From NCBI RefSeq assembly GCF_024494685.1, contig NZ_JANHDM010000013.1, forward strand, positions 47,363 through 111,362: 64,000 bases of DNA, given 5' to 3'. Made by a program: the position numbers and the translations under genes. Origin of the DNA: Halorubrum rubrum. Lineage in GTDB: Archaea > Halobacteriota > Halobacteria > Halobacteriales > Haloferacaceae. The notes under the pieces were generated by a model. That model searched no databases. It had not been told where the DNA came from and was given only the letters and a program-made list of their open reading frames with translations. Positions 33,184 to 40,895 of the stretch are shown one piece after another. How positions within the stretch are numbered: position 1 is the stretch's first letter; each line of letters begins with the position of its first letter.

Positions 33184-34425
33184 CTATTCGTTGGGAGCCA
33201 CCGTGGCTTCCTCGACAGGGAACCACTGGTGGTCGTCCCACTGGAACCGCACGGGCCGTGCCGTCGGCCTGACCTCGGTGTTCGTCGCTTGTTCGAGTAG
33301 CGTCCGCGACGCGACGAGGTCGGCGTGGCCCTCGAAGCCACACGGACAGGTCAGCGTCTCGCGATGCCGGCGGGTCTGCTCGCGTTCGCCGCACTCCGGA
33401 CACGTCTGGGAGGTCCACGCCTCGGAGACCGACGCTACTTCGATGCTGTACTCCTCGCAGACGTTCGCGAGCTGGTCGAGACATCGTCGATGCGCCCAGA
33501 AGGTACGCGCTTTGAGGTTCGCCTCGACCGACCAGTACTCGCCGAGGACACCGGTGAGGTCGCCGTGGTAGATGGTTTCGACACCGTCGTCGTGGAGTCG
33601 CTCGACCAGATCACGAAGGAGCGCGTTCACGGCGTGGTCGCGCCGACGGGACCGCTTCCGATAGAGCCGCTGGATTCGGTTGCTGGTCTGCTGGCCCGCC
33701 GGCAGCTTCGCTTTGGCGTCGGCGATGCGCTCGGTCGTCTCACGGAACTGCCGGAACGGCTCCTGACCACTGTACCAGTACTGGTCGCCACTCGTCGTCG
33801 TACACGCCACGAGGACGTTCGCGCCGATATCGAGCGCGGCGACGTCCGTCCCCGTCGGCGTCGCCTGTTCCGCCTCGGAGACGGTCACCGGCTGGTGGGC
33901 GCGATAAGTCTCGTCGACGTCGTCGTAGGTGAGGTGGAGGCGGCCCTGCTCGCCCTGCCAGTGCGGTTCACCGTGGACGGCAACCCGGAGCCGTTCGAAC
34001 TGACCGAAGCCGTACTCGTCTTTGAGCTGGCTGCCGATGGGCACTTCGAGCCTGGAGCGCTCGCCCCAGCTGATCGTGTAGGCGTCGTTGCGAATGTAGG
34101 TCCGCAGGTCGCGTCCGTCGGCTTGGTTCCCCCAGTAGCCCGGTGGGCTGACCTCCTGGTCGGCCTCCTCAACCATTTCGAAGAACGACCGCCAAGCGGC
34201 GTCGTTGACGCGGGTAACCTGCTGGGTCGTCGCCGACCCCAACACATCGACGTACTCGTCGTAGTAGTTCTCACACTCCCAGATGCTCCCGCCGGCGAAG
34301 AACTGCTGCCGGCGCGCATACGTCAACTGGTTCCAGAGGCTCGCTGATGCATCGAGGAGGCGTCGAAGGACGGCCTCGTCTTGTTCCGACTGTGGGACGA
34401 CCTCGAAGGTATTGGTCCGTCTCAT
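33184..34425 (-). CDS. tnpB: TnpB, RNA-guided endonuclease family
   Basis: A 413-residue TnpB. RuvC parts: VAALDIGANVLVAC (D near 200), IYHGDLTGVLGEYWS and, after the zinc finger (CPECG, then CPCG), EGHADLVASRTLL (final D near 366). The second RuvC motif reads YHGDL where many TnpBs have an E-D-L, so the catalytic Glu may be the one in LGEYW or may be lost. ATG at 34423-34425 overlaps the stop of the small acidic gene upstream. Activity therefore is uncertain. Confidence 0.85.
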   Translation of the reverse strand: MRRTNTFEVVPQSEQDEAVLRRLLDASASLWNQLTYARRQQFFAGGSIWECENYYDEYVDVLGSATTQQVTRVNDAAWRSFFEMVEEADQEVSPPGYWGNQADGRDLRTYIRNDAYTISWGERSRLEVPIGSQLKDEYGFGQFERLRVAVHGEPHWQGEQGRLHLTYDDVDETYRAHQPVTVSEAEQATPTGTDVAALDIGANVLVACTTTSGDQYWYSGQEPFRQFRETTERIADAKAKLPAGQQTSNRIQRLYRKRSRRRDHAVNALLRDLVERLHDDGVETIYHGDLTGVLGEYWSVEANLKARTFWAHRRCLDQLANVCEEYSIEVASVSEAWTSQTCPECGEREQTRRHRETLTCPCGFEGHADLVASRTLLEQATNTEVRPTARPVRFQWDDHQWFPVEEATVAPNE

Positions 34426-34598
34426 CGCTCTGACCCACCCCACATTCGCGGCACGTAGCCGAGATGTTCGATGTCGTCCGCGTAGGCCCGAAGAAGTCCG
34501 ATTAGGACGATTTCCGGGACGCCGTTCTCGGCCTGTTCGACTAGCCACTCTTCCAGTTCGACTTCGGCCTCCTCGATTTCGTCCAGTTCGACCGACAT
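34422..34598 (-). CDS. small acidic protein coupled to TnpB
   Basis: A 58-residue protein, MSVELDEIEEAEVELEEWLV, later VLIGLLRAYADDIEHLGYVP. Very acidic, helical, ends 4 bases inside the TnpB gene (ATGA overlap). Unlike the RHH protein of the other element it has no DNA-binding look. It may be a TnpB partner or inhibitor (a DNA mimic would fit its charge), but that is speculation. A possible 16-codon leader frame (34602-34652) precedes it. Confidence 0.6.
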   Translation of the reverse strand: MSVELDEIEEAEVELEEWLVEQAENGVPEIVLIGLLRAYADDIEHLGYVPRMWGGSER

Positions 34599-34687
34599 CG
34601 GTCATTGAGCCTCCGTCTGACGATACACCTGTCGCTGCTGGTGGTGTCGCATCTCGAATCACCTGTGTTGTACAGGCACGACCGAAC

Positions 34688-34710
34688 GCGCCTGCACCCT
34701 TTGCAGGCGC
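34688..34710 (-). promoter_or_regulatory. leader hairpin, 7-base-loop class
   Basis: Perfect 8-bp stem with the same arms as 392-414 (GCGCCTGC, GCAGGCGC) and loop AAAGGGT. It lies 36 bases before an ATG at 34652 (16-codon frame) and 90 before the small acidic gene. TAGTTTGTGA precedes it. Confidence 0.55.
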
Positions 34711-34757
34711 TCACAAACTACGCTTAATGTCGTTAGTATCTCCGGTCAGTCAGACAT

Positions 34758-35006
34758 TCAACTCGGTTCAACGTCACTGTCGAGAGCAGTGGTCGGGTTT
34801 GCTGTCGATGTTGCGCTATCAGGCTGAAAGAGTTCTTCGACATGGCAATCAAAACAGTCCGCGAGCTTGAATGCAAGTTCAAGCGAGGGGTCATATCGAC
34901 CATTCTCAATTGAATTAATCGTTTGCCGACTCACTCCAACAGCCTGTGCGAGATCCGCTTGAGTTAGATCATGTTTTGCCCGGTACACTTTGAGTTGGTT
35001 ATTCAT
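34758..35006 (-). CDS. XRE-family HTH regulator
   Basis: An 82-residue protein, a minimal lambda-repressor-like domain: LKVYRAKHDLTQADLAQAVG, VSRQTINSIENGRYDPSLEL and FDCHVEELFQP, then a short disordered tail. Small XRE regulators of this kind usually control the membrane protein gene next to them; here that is 35014-35403, seven bases upstream in the same operon. ATG at 35006. Confidence 0.85.
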   Translation of the reverse strand: MNNQLKVYRAKHDLTQADLAQAVGVSRQTINSIENGRYDPSLELAFKLADCFDCHVEELFQPDSATSTANPTTALDSDVEPS

Positions 35007-35013
35007 ACAACCC

Positions 35014-35403
35014 TCACGCCAGATTCCGATGCTGTAGTTCTAATACTCCTGCGACCGAGCCGGTAACGATAATCCCAAGCAGGCTGATCCAGATGAAATC
35101 AGTTACACTTGATGGCGGCTGAATGCTTCGATACGTTAAGACTGCGGGAATGCCGAGTAAGACGATCACGAAGCCCCACGCCATTGCTGTATCCAGAATC
35201 TCGTAGTCTCGTTCATCGAATAGATTTGCAGACCCTCGTCGATACTGGGTTGTATATCCGATATTAATCCCGATGACAGCCCCGATGGGAGTTCCCCAAA
35301 TCATCACCGGATTCAATTCGCCAAGCAGTGTATACAAACCCGCTGTAATAACAGCAGTCACTCCGAAAAGTAAGGCGTTGTATTTGAGAGGTAACAGTTT
35401 CAT
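35014..35403 (-). CDS. four-helix membrane protein linked to XRE regulator
   Basis: A 129-residue protein with four membrane helices (about 9-28, 33-50, 75-93 and 105-123) and a charged central loop YRRGSANLFDERDYEILDTA. The plan (membrane protein plus small XRE regulator) is the one known for DUF2178-type pairs. ATG 35403 gives a 19-base gap to the upstream gene; ATG 35460 overlaps it and is an alternative. The physiological role is not known. Confidence 0.65.
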   Translation of the reverse strand: MKLLPLKYNALLFGVTAVITAGLYTLLGELNPVMIWGTPIGAVIGINIGYTTQYRRGSANLFDERDYEILDTAMAWGFVIVLLGIPAVLTYRSIQPPSSVTDFIWISLLGIIVTGSVAGVLELQHRNLA

Positions 35404-35422
35404 CTCGATGTATTCAGGTGTT

Positions 35423-35605
35423 TTATTCCGTGTTGCCTGCGTTCTGTCGACGATACTCATTAATCGCGGTGGGGAGAATAATCCCGACACCTAGCAGAAC
35501 GATCCCTTGGAAGATTGTATCGTCGGTGACCTGGATAGTTCCGAGCCAGAGGACAACCGCGAGACCAATGAATAGGGCGGTGATTTTGGTACTAGTGGAA
35601 ACCAT
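35423..35605 (-). CDS. small two-helix membrane protein, paralog of 705-872
   Basis: A 60-residue protein, MVSTSTKITALFIGLAVVLW then a second helix ending GVGIILPTAINEYRRQN. Same size and layout as the product of 705-872. First gene of a three-gene operon with the four-helix protein and the XRE regulator. Start 35605 agrees with the paralog; ATG 35614 is in frame. A TTAAGAAAG stretch about 30 bases upstream may be its promoter. Confidence 0.6.
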   Translation of the reverse strand: MVSTSTKITALFIGLAVVLWLGTIQVTDDTIFQGIVLLGVGIILPTAINEYRRQNAGNTE

Positions 35606-35666
35606 ACTTTCCATAAAGACAAGTAACCTTATCAATCTTTCTTAAGTCCACCACAGATATGTAGTT

Positions 35667-35708
35667 GCGAGCGACGTGGAGGGCGGAACGCGGCGAGCGG
35701 TGCGAGCC
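35667..35708 (+). repeat. 42-base direct repeat, copy 2
   Basis: Begins GCGAGCGACGTGGAGGGCGG; 39 of 42 bases match 30954-30995 in the same orientation. It stands directly before the small membrane gene operon. No gene is seen from 35636 to 35870. Confidence 0.65.
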
Positions 35709-35870
35709 GGTGAGGCTATACTGTGTTCTTAGCAGTTACAGACGATACAATGGGTATTCGCATCAAATCCCGGTCCCCGCGTCGACGCCGGCACTGACAC
35801 GAGGTGTCGCTCTACTTACTCAGTTGTCCCCAAGAACAATCCATCGTACCAATTTGCCGAGTAGATGTAT

Positions 35871-36917
35871 TTACTCTGCGAGTGGGAGTTGGACAACGAA
35901 GACAGCGCCTGACGGCTCATTATCCTCCACCCAGATCTCGCCACCGTATTCGGTGACAAGCGTGTCAACAAGATAGAGACCGATTCCCGTACCGGGACTT
36001 CCGAGCCCCCGTTCTCCTTTGCCAAATACGGTGTCTTTGTGGTCGTCGGGGATTCCGGGCCCGTTGTCGGCGATTCGAACTTCAACCTCGTCGTCTCGTA
36101 CCTCAAACGAAACCTCGATATGAGGGGTATCCGCGTCGTTGTGTTGGACAGCGTTGTTGAGGAGGTTCCTGAAGACCGAACTGAGCATACTGTTGGCAGC
36201 GACCTCTACGTCGGGCGGCGAATTTTCCAGGCTGAACTCTGCCTCCGGGAAGGACTCCTCGCGAAGCGACAGTTCGGTTTCCAGGACCGAACGCAGTGGC
36301 ACGGGTTCCACGGCGACCGCTTCATCCGAGACGACCGTTTCCACGTACTCACGCGCGACCTCGGTCAGTTCAACGACGTGCTCACCGCTGGCAAGGATCT
36401 TCTGCAGATATTCGCGCCCCTCGTCGTCGACGTGGTCGTCGAGCATTTCTGCCCAGCCCAGCACGACCGCCATATCGTTCCGGATATCGTGCCGAACAAT
36501 CCGATTCAATAGTTCCAGCTCTTGCTCGCGTCGTTTTTGATCGGTGATGTCGGTGGAAATGCCGATGATCTCCGAGACATTTCCCGCCTCATCCTGTAGT
36601 ATAACTTGCCGATTGAGCGTCCACCGGACCGAACCATCCGGGCGAACAACGCGCCCCTCATACTCCGTATCACGGAGTTCGCGGGTTGATTCCTCGATGT
36701 TTGCGCGAACGCGATCTCGGTCATCGGGATGAATCGACTCAATCAGTTTCCCGATGTCGTCTTTGATTTCGTCGGGTGGAATACCCCAGATATCTTCGAA
36801 GCCAGCACTGATGTACTCGAATTCTTCCGGTTCGGACGCTGTCCAGAGAGCGACGCCGTCCAGTTCATCAAATAGCGACCGAAAATCACGACGCTTCCCC
36901 AGCGATCCGTTGCTCAT
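35871..36917 (-). CDS. PAS sensor histidine kinase
   Basis: A 348-residue cytoplasmic kinase: one PAS domain (about 12-128, with YISAGFEDIWGIPPDEI and the closing GISTDITDQKRREQE), an H-box RIVRHDIRNDM with His143, then HATPase with NLLNNAVQHND, DNGPGIP and GLGSPGTGIGL. No membrane segment, so it senses an internal signal. No receiver gene is adjacent; the partner must be elsewhere, possibly through HalOD1-type outputs such as the next gene. A TATA box 24 bases before the ATG implies a nearly leaderless mRNA. Confidence 0.9.
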   Translation of the reverse strand: MSNGSLGKRRDFRSLFDELDGVALWTASEPEEFEYISAGFEDIWGIPPDEIKDDIGKLIESIHPDDRDRVRANIEESTRELRDTEYEGRVVRPDGSVRWTLNRQVILQDEAGNVSEIIGISTDITDQKRREQELELLNRIVRHDIRNDMAVVLGWAEMLDDHVDDEGREYLQKILASGEHVVELTEVAREYVETVVSDEAVAVEPVPLRSVLETELSLREESFPEAEFSLENSPPDVEVAANSMLSSVFRNLLNNAVQHNDADTPHIEVSFEVRDDEVEVRIADNGPGIPDDHKDTVFGKGERGLGSPGTGIGLYLVDTLVTEYGGEIWVEDNEPSGAVFVVQLPLAE

Positions 36918-36940
36918 ACGGCTTCCTGAAGACCAAATCG

Positions 36941-36946
36941 TATAAA
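36941..36946 (-). promoter_or_regulatory. TATA box of the histidine kinase gene
   Basis: TTTATA on the minus strand, 24 bases before the ATG at 36917, the usual distance for leaderless haloarchaeal transcripts. Confidence 0.5.
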
Positions 36947-37208
36947 TTCTGGTTCGTAACCCTCGACTCCTCGAGTTCTCGTCATCTAGTCGTGGCGAAC
37001 GGGGCGGACCGTGACGTACACACCTGTCCAGCCGGCCACGCCGCTCGGTGGGCCATCCACTGTCCTGGCGGACTCAGAAAGGGCGAGGCCGCCTCGGCCG
37101 TCCCCCGACCCCGCAAGCACCGCAGGGACGAGGCGCGCAGCGGTGGTCGCGGGACGTCGAGCGGCCGAGGGCTTTCAGGAACGATCCCTATCTCGGACCC
37201 GCACGTCG
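36947..37208. other. gene-free region
   Basis: About 260 GC-rich bases without a credible gene. The part near 37140-37180 (GTGGTCGCGGGACGTCGAGC) looks like the scattered GC-rich repeats common in haloarchaeal genomes, but only this copy is in the window. Confidence 0.3.
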
Positions 37209-37469
37209 TTATTCGCCGACGGACTGCGATTCGTCCTCGACGATGACGTCCACACCGTCCGGTGATACATCGAGTGGGATCCCCTCGACAGTGAACTGAA
37301 CGGTGATGTTCTCATCGGCGGAGGCGATCACCTGTTCGAGCGCATCGGGGTCGACGTAATCGTGGAGCTGGTAGGAATCGTCCTCGAGTCCACACGTCTC
37401 CAGCGTCTCAATTATCTCGACGAGAAGGTCATTCGATCCGCCCGAACTGTCCGATGGAGGGGAATGCAT
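37209..37469 (-). CDS. HalOD1 output-domain protein
   Basis: An 86-residue protein, almost entirely one HalOD1 domain: helical start LLVEIIETLETCGLEDDSYQ, YVDPDALEQVI, and the closing strands VQFTVEGIPLDVSPDGVDVI. HalOD1 is a haloarchaeal domain found as an output module in signalling proteins and alone. It may be linked functionally to the histidine kinase nearby. A TTTTAAA about 31 bases upstream of the ATG is a likely TATA box. Confidence 0.75.
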   Translation of the reverse strand: MHSPPSDSSGGSNDLLVEIIETLETCGLEDDSYQLHDYVDPDALEQVIASADENITVQFTVEGIPLDVSPDGVDVIVEDESQSVGE

Positions 37470-37590
37470 CTGAACGCTCGGGGGTTAGGGTGGCAGGCGT
37501 TTAAAACGTAAGGAGTCAACTGTAGAAGCGCTACGCTTCGCCACTTGACTTAGCGCGTTCGGGATAGCGTCGGCGCAACCAGAAGCGATT

Positions 37591-37851
37591 ATGCGCTTTG
37601 ACGCCGACTGGATGTCTCGCGCTGATGACCGCATTCTGGAGCATCTCTCTGACGATAGCCCTGATACCCCCAAGGAAATGGCTGATAGCGACCGCGTCCG
37701 GTTCTCCCGGCAACACATCAACGCCCGCTGCAAGACACTCGTCGAATATGGACTCCTCGTCCACCTCGGCAACGGTGTCTACGACATCACACGAGAGGGA
37801 GAACAGTATCTCGCCGGTGAGCTCGACGCGCGAAACCTTGAGGCGAAGTAA
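37591..37851 (+). CDS. winged-helix transcriptional regulator
   Basis: An 86-residue protein, MRFDADWMSRADDRILEHLS, FSRQHINARCKTLVEYGLLV and a wing HLGNGVYDITREGEQYLAGE. It resembles the small haloarchaeal winged-helix repressors related to that of phage phiH1. A hairpin GAAGCG-CTA-CGCTTC (37525-37539) lies 52 bases before the start and could be its operator. Convergent with the PIN-like gene, two bases between stops. Confidence 0.75.
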   Translation: MRFDADWMSRADDRILEHLSDDSPDTPKEMADSDRVRFSRQHINARCKTLVEYGLLVHLGNGVYDITREGEQYLAGELDARNLEAK

Positions 37852-37853
37852 CG

Positions 37854-38363
37854 TCAGCTGTCGTCAGAGCGAAGATTTTCGATAAACCGGAAACCATTCA
37901 CGAACGTCACCGAGTCACCGTACCCTTCACTCGCGAGTACGGTTTCGGCCCCCTCGCCGGCCGCGATATCGGTCGTGTAGATGTACACCTCAGTCGCCGT
38001 CCCCGCGCTGAGATGCTGGGCAGCGAGGGCGGCGAGGGCGGCGTCCGCACGCTCGACCTCGTCGGCGGGGCGGTCGTCGGCGTTCGCGATGTACCGCTGG
38101 ACGCCGTCCATCACCCGCGAGACGACCGGCTCAGAGAACTCCAGTGGCGCCGCAATCGTCGCCCAGCCCTCGTCGATCGCAGCGTCGATAGGTGGTGCCT
38201 CGACGTCGGGTTCGTCGACGGTCAGCTCCTCGTACACCCGTTCGGGGAGGACGAAGGTGACGTCGTTTCGGCGAGCGAACCGCCGAACGGCCTGGTAGCG
38301 GCTGTTCGAGGGCTGTCCCATCGCGACGAACAGGCCGGTGTCGGCGATGTGGAGCCGGCTCAC
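37854..38363 (-). CDS. PIN-like nuclease, presumed toxin
   Basis: A 169-residue protein. HIADTGLFVAMGQ gives the first acidic residue, EVYIYTTDIAAGEGA the late one, and the acidic E in the YEELTVDEPD helix fits a PIN fold, a metal-dependent RNase. Its start overlaps the stop of the HTH gene by four bases (38360-38363). The order regulator then PIN protein is that of a toxin-antitoxin pair, and I know similar pairs from haloarchaeal genomes. RNA cleavage is inferred from the fold. Confidence 0.65.
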   Translation of the reverse strand: MSRLHIADTGLFVAMGQPSNSRYQAVRRFARRNDVTFVLPERVYEELTVDEPDVEAPPIDAAIDEGWATIAAPLEFSEPVVSRVMDGVQRYIANADDRPADEVERADAALAALAAQHLSAGTATEVYIYTTDIAAGEGAETVLASEGYGDSVTFVNGFRFIENLRSDDS

Positions 38364-38956
38364 GCGTCGTCAGCGCCGTCGGCGTCAATGTCCAACTCCT
38401 CGAGCCCTGCCCCGGCCTCCTCGATCTCGTAATGTTCGTGGACGACGGGTCGCAGCGCCTGGAGGATCATCTCCGCAGCCAGCGGGGAGATGTCCAGGTC
38501 CTCCGCCATCAGCCGGTGGGTCACCTCGCCGCGTTCGCGGGCGACGGCGTAGGTGAGCGCGGTCGCGAGGCCGGCGACGCCGTGGCGGTCGATGTAGGTG
38601 TCGATGTCGGCGTCCGTCTCGCGGCGGCCGACGGCGTCGATGAGCGCCGGCGTGATCGTGTACTCGCGGTCGCCTGCGGCCGTCGTCACAGTCAGGTCGA
38701 TCTCCCGGGCGGCGTACCGGCGTGGCTGTTCGTCGTCGGTGACGTCGACGACGCCGGCGTCGACGAGCCGGTTGACGTAGCTGTAAGCCGTTCCCTGGGC
38801 GAGTTCGAGGTCGTCCATCACGTTCTGAACGGTCGCCTCCCCCTCCCGGGCGAGGTACGCGTACAGCTGGGCGAGCTGTGGCTCCTCGAGGAGGTCCGCG
38901 ACCGAGAGGAAGTCCTGGACGATGTCGCCGTCGGCGCGGTTTGAGGTGCGTGACAC
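38360..38956 (-). CDS. HTH regulator, presumed antitoxin of the PIN gene
   Basis: A 198-residue protein with a winged helix at the N-terminus (PQLAQLYAYLAREGEATVQN, AQGTAYSYVNRLVDAGVVDV) and a helical C-terminal part with DTYIDRHGVAGLATAL. Starts with GTG at 38956; the frame continues upstream but without conserved content. It is the first gene of the two-gene unit and probably represses its own transcription with or without the PIN protein. Confidence 0.65.
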   Translation of the reverse strand: MSRTSNRADGDIVQDFLSVADLLEEPQLAQLYAYLAREGEATVQNVMDDLELAQGTAYSYVNRLVDAGVVDVTDDEQPRRYAAREIDLTVTTAAGDREYTITPALIDAVGRRETDADIDTYIDRHGVAGLATALTYAVARERGEVTHRLMAEDLDISPLAAEMILQALRPVVHEHYEIEEAGAGLEELDIDADGADDA

Positions 38957-39005
38957 GATTCGGTCTTGATTACAGTTTACAGCGAACCAGTAATGAGTGT
39001 TTGGG

Positions 39006-39341
39006 TCACTCTGCCGGCGTCGCGACGAGATGCTCTTCGAGGTCGCGCGTCCAGTACGTCGCGAGTCCGCCCGGACTACAGCGGGCGCAGAGCTGCAACG
39101 GGCCTTCCAGATGCCCGAGTTCGACCCGGAACCGGGTGAGTGCCGCGAGCGTGTCGACGACCAGCCCACAGCCGTCACAGGCGACGTGACCGCGAACGTC
39201 GGGATCCGGTTCCGTCTGAATCGCGCAGTCGACGCAGATTGGGTGGGTGACCCGTTCGTCCTCCTCCCAGGTGTGGGCCTCGCCAGTCTCGGTGCCGGGC
39301 GGGGCGTCGCAGAACGCGCAGCCAGTGAGCGTCTGCTGCAT
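39006..39341 (-). CDS. multi-zinc-finger small protein
   Basis: A 111-residue protein with four C-x2-C pairs: CAFC, CVDC, CDGC and CARC, enough for two zinc sites. The rest is acidic. ATG 39341 overlaps the stop of the gene upstream (39341-39631), so both are co-translated. Such proteins often bind nucleic acid or other proteins; nothing more specific is visible. Confidence 0.65.
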   Translation of the reverse strand: MQQTLTGCAFCDAPPGTETGEAHTWEEDERVTHPICVDCAIQTEPDPDVRGHVACDGCGLVVDTLAALTRFRVELGHLEGPLQLCARCSPGGLATYWTRDLEEHLVATPAE

Positions 39342-39631
39342 CACTCGGCCTCCGCGTCGGCGTCGCGGCCGGCCATCCAACCACGATGGAAGACGGCCAA
39401 CTGCGTTGTCGAGTCGAACGCGGTGCCGCTCGGCTCGTGAACCAGAACTTGGTCTTCAGGAACCGGAGTGACGACGTCCGTGTCGATGAGGTCCTTGACC
39501 AGGTTCTGGGCCGTCGTGTCGTCGATGTCCGCTGTGTCGACGCTGGTGGCGTCGCGGTCCTGGGCGAGCTGTTCTTTCTCGAACCGTTCGTAGTCGCGAC
39601 TCGTGTCGTCGTGCGGATCGGGACCAGGCAT
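39341..39631 (-). CDS. hypothetical acidic protein
   Basis: A 96-residue very acidic protein, MPGPDPHDDTSRDYERFEKE, with a mixed C-terminal half (VPEDQVLVHEPSGTAFDSTT). No domain recognised. Coupled to the zinc-finger gene downstream by a 4-base overlap. A leader hairpin of the 11-base-loop class is 28 bases before the ATG. Confidence 0.55.
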   Translation of the reverse strand: MPGPDPHDDTSRDYERFEKEQLAQDRDATSVDTADIDDTTAQNLVKDLIDTDVVTPVPEDQVLVHEPSGTAFDSTTQLAVFHRGWMAGRDADAEAE

Positions 39632-39658
39632 AATGGGTCAGGCAGCGCCCGCTGTTGC

Positions 39659-39679
39659 GCGCTGCACGCCTCCTGGCGC
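39659..39679 (-). promoter_or_regulatory. leader hairpin, 11-base-loop class
   Basis: Arms GCGC and GCGC plus one wobble pair around AGGAGGCGTGC (minus strand), preceded by CTGTTTATCT. The T-rich lead and spacing match the family; the loop is a variant. Confidence 0.4.
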
Positions 39680-39704
39680 AGATAAACAGTCAGGGCCGAC
39701 AGTA

Positions 39705-40250
39705 TCAGTCCGGTCGCGGGTCTCGATAGCCGATGACGGCGACGTCGTCGATGAACAGGACGCCCTTCATGAAGTCGAGCTTGGTCAGGCTGTGCTGGTA
39801 GAGGTTATGCCGACCAAGGTAGTTCACCGGCACCACCAGACAGCCGAACTCGATCTTCGGCCGGCCGTCCTTCTGGGTGCGGTACCCCTTCTGGAACTTG
39901 AGGAGGTCATCGCTGACGTTCTTCCGCTCGCTCTTCTCGACCTCGATTGCGATGCGGGCGTCGGCGTCGTAGAGGTCGACGCTGTAGTTAAACCCCTGAT
40001 GCGACCAGAGCTTACAGTTCGGGTTGTAGCCGCCGGCGGCGTCCCCTTCGTACTCGTACTGCGAGAGCTTGTCGGCGATCGCGGCATCGAAGCCGCCGAC
40101 CTCCGTGTGTTTCGTCGACCCGCCGAAGACGCTTGCTGGGACGGCCTCGACGGCTTCCCGAATCGACGCCAGCGCATCGTCCGGAAACACCTCGGACGAG
40201 GTTTGGGTACGGCGCTCGCTCAGTTTGGTGACCTCCTCGACGACGACCAT
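39705..40250 (-). CDS. BglII/BstYI-like type II restriction endonuclease
   Basis: A 181-residue protein. FNYSVDLYDADARIAIEVEK followed by SERKNVSDDLLKFQKGYRT and IEFGCLVVPVNYLG match the BglII/BstYI group of PD-(D/E)XK enzymes, where D...E-x-E/K acts on GATC-like sites. No cognate methyltransferase is next to it; the only one in the window is at 15437-17968. It may be a solitary endonuclease with another role. A TATA box 27 bases before the ATG and a 42-bp palindrome 131 bases upstream form its control region. Confidence 0.7.
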   Translation of the reverse strand: MVVVEEVTKLSERRTQTSSEVFPDDALASIREAVEAVPASVFGGSTKHTEVGGFDAAIADKLSQYEYEGDAAGGYNPNCKLWSHQGFNYSVDLYDADARIAIEVEKSERKNVSDDLLKFQKGYRTQKDGRPKIEFGCLVVPVNYLGRHNLYQHSLTKLDFMKGVLFIDDVAVIGYRDPRPD

Positions 40251-40276
40251 AATCACTCTCGACGAACAGTGCGCCG

Positions 40277-40282
40277 ATAAAA
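40277..40282 (-). promoter_or_regulatory. TATA box of the BglII-like gene
   Basis: TTTTAT on the minus strand, 27 bases before the ATG at 40250, fitting a leaderless transcript. Confidence 0.45.
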
Positions 40283-40380
40283 CCCGTCGCGACGGCCGTT
40301 CGTGCGGGCCGGCCGCCAGGATACACTCACTCGAGGGACAGGGCGGTGGGTGGGGCGAGGGAGTGGATCCAGCCCCAGCG

Positions 40381-40422
40381 TTAACCAACACTGTGTCGGT
40401 ATCGGCCGGAGATGTTGGTTAA
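40381..40422. repeat. 42-bp palindromic element, copy 2 of 3
   Basis: TTAACCAAC (40381-40389) and GTTGGTTAA (40414-40422) with a 24-base spacer. It lies 131 bases upstream of the BglII-like gene and 9 bases after the stop of 40432-40872. Confidence 0.7.
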
Positions 40423-40431
40423 GTCTAGCCG

Positions 40432-40872
40432 CTACGGTGTCTGGAGCTCTCGAACTGGCTTCACGACGAAAGTGTCTGGCTCGCTGGCTGCTCTCTCACC
40501 TGACCGCTCCGCCGGCGTCGAGGGCGACCGTGTGAGCTGAGTGATGAGTTCGTCGCGAACGGTTCGTCGAGGGACGGTGGTCTCGTGCCAGCCCAGCCGG
40601 TCGGAGAAGTGCCGCTTCTGGAACTGCTCGCCGACGTCGTCGGCTGCGACGTACTGCGTCCGCGTCGACCGCCCGACCTGCCGTGAGACGAAGACCGCGC
40701 TCACGGCCTCGTGCGTGAGCTCGACGAGAGTACACTCCACGAGGGCGACGACCGACGCGTGATCCCGGTCGGTCGGAACCGTCATCTCGAGATTCGCCCA
40801 CGGCGCCTCATCGTCGGTGGTAGTTCCTGCGTGATCCGCTGCTCGTTCCCTGCTGCGTTGTTCCGAAGCCAT
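40432..40872 (-). CDS. hypothetical protein
   Basis: A 146-residue protein with disordered ends and a conserved-looking centre (ASVVALVECTLVELTHEAVS, VFVSRQVGRSTRTQYVAADD, FQKRHFSDRLGWHETTVPRR). No signal, membrane segment or catalytic motif. It has a clear leader hairpin 24 bases before the ATG. Not recognised. Confidence 0.55.
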   Translation of the reverse strand: MASEQRSRERAADHAGTTTDDEAPWANLEMTVPTDRDHASVVALVECTLVELTHEAVSAVFVSRQVGRSTRTQYVAADDVGEQFQKRHFSDRLGWHETTVPRRTVRDELITQLTRSPSTPAERSGERAASEPDTFVVKPVRELQTP

Positions 40873-40895
40873 CGTCTATCGGGGGCGCGTGATGC

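Larger units (their letters stand above)
33086..34600 (-). mobile_element. IS1341-type (TnpB-only) element, copy 2
   Basis: TnpB, an overlapping small acidic gene and a right-end hairpin make up a unit of about 1.5 kb with no TnpA. It is not closely related to copy 1 (different TnpB, different partner gene). The left boundary is approximate. A leader hairpin of the backbone family (34688-34710) stands before it, so it is either inserted behind a backbone leader or has become part of the backbone. Confidence 0.6.

Noticed and set aside
40389..40413. Palindromic 42-bp elements as transposon inverted ends
   Set aside because: Each site has both arms only 24-25 bases apart with nothing between, and the three sites are in different intergenic places; an operator fits better.
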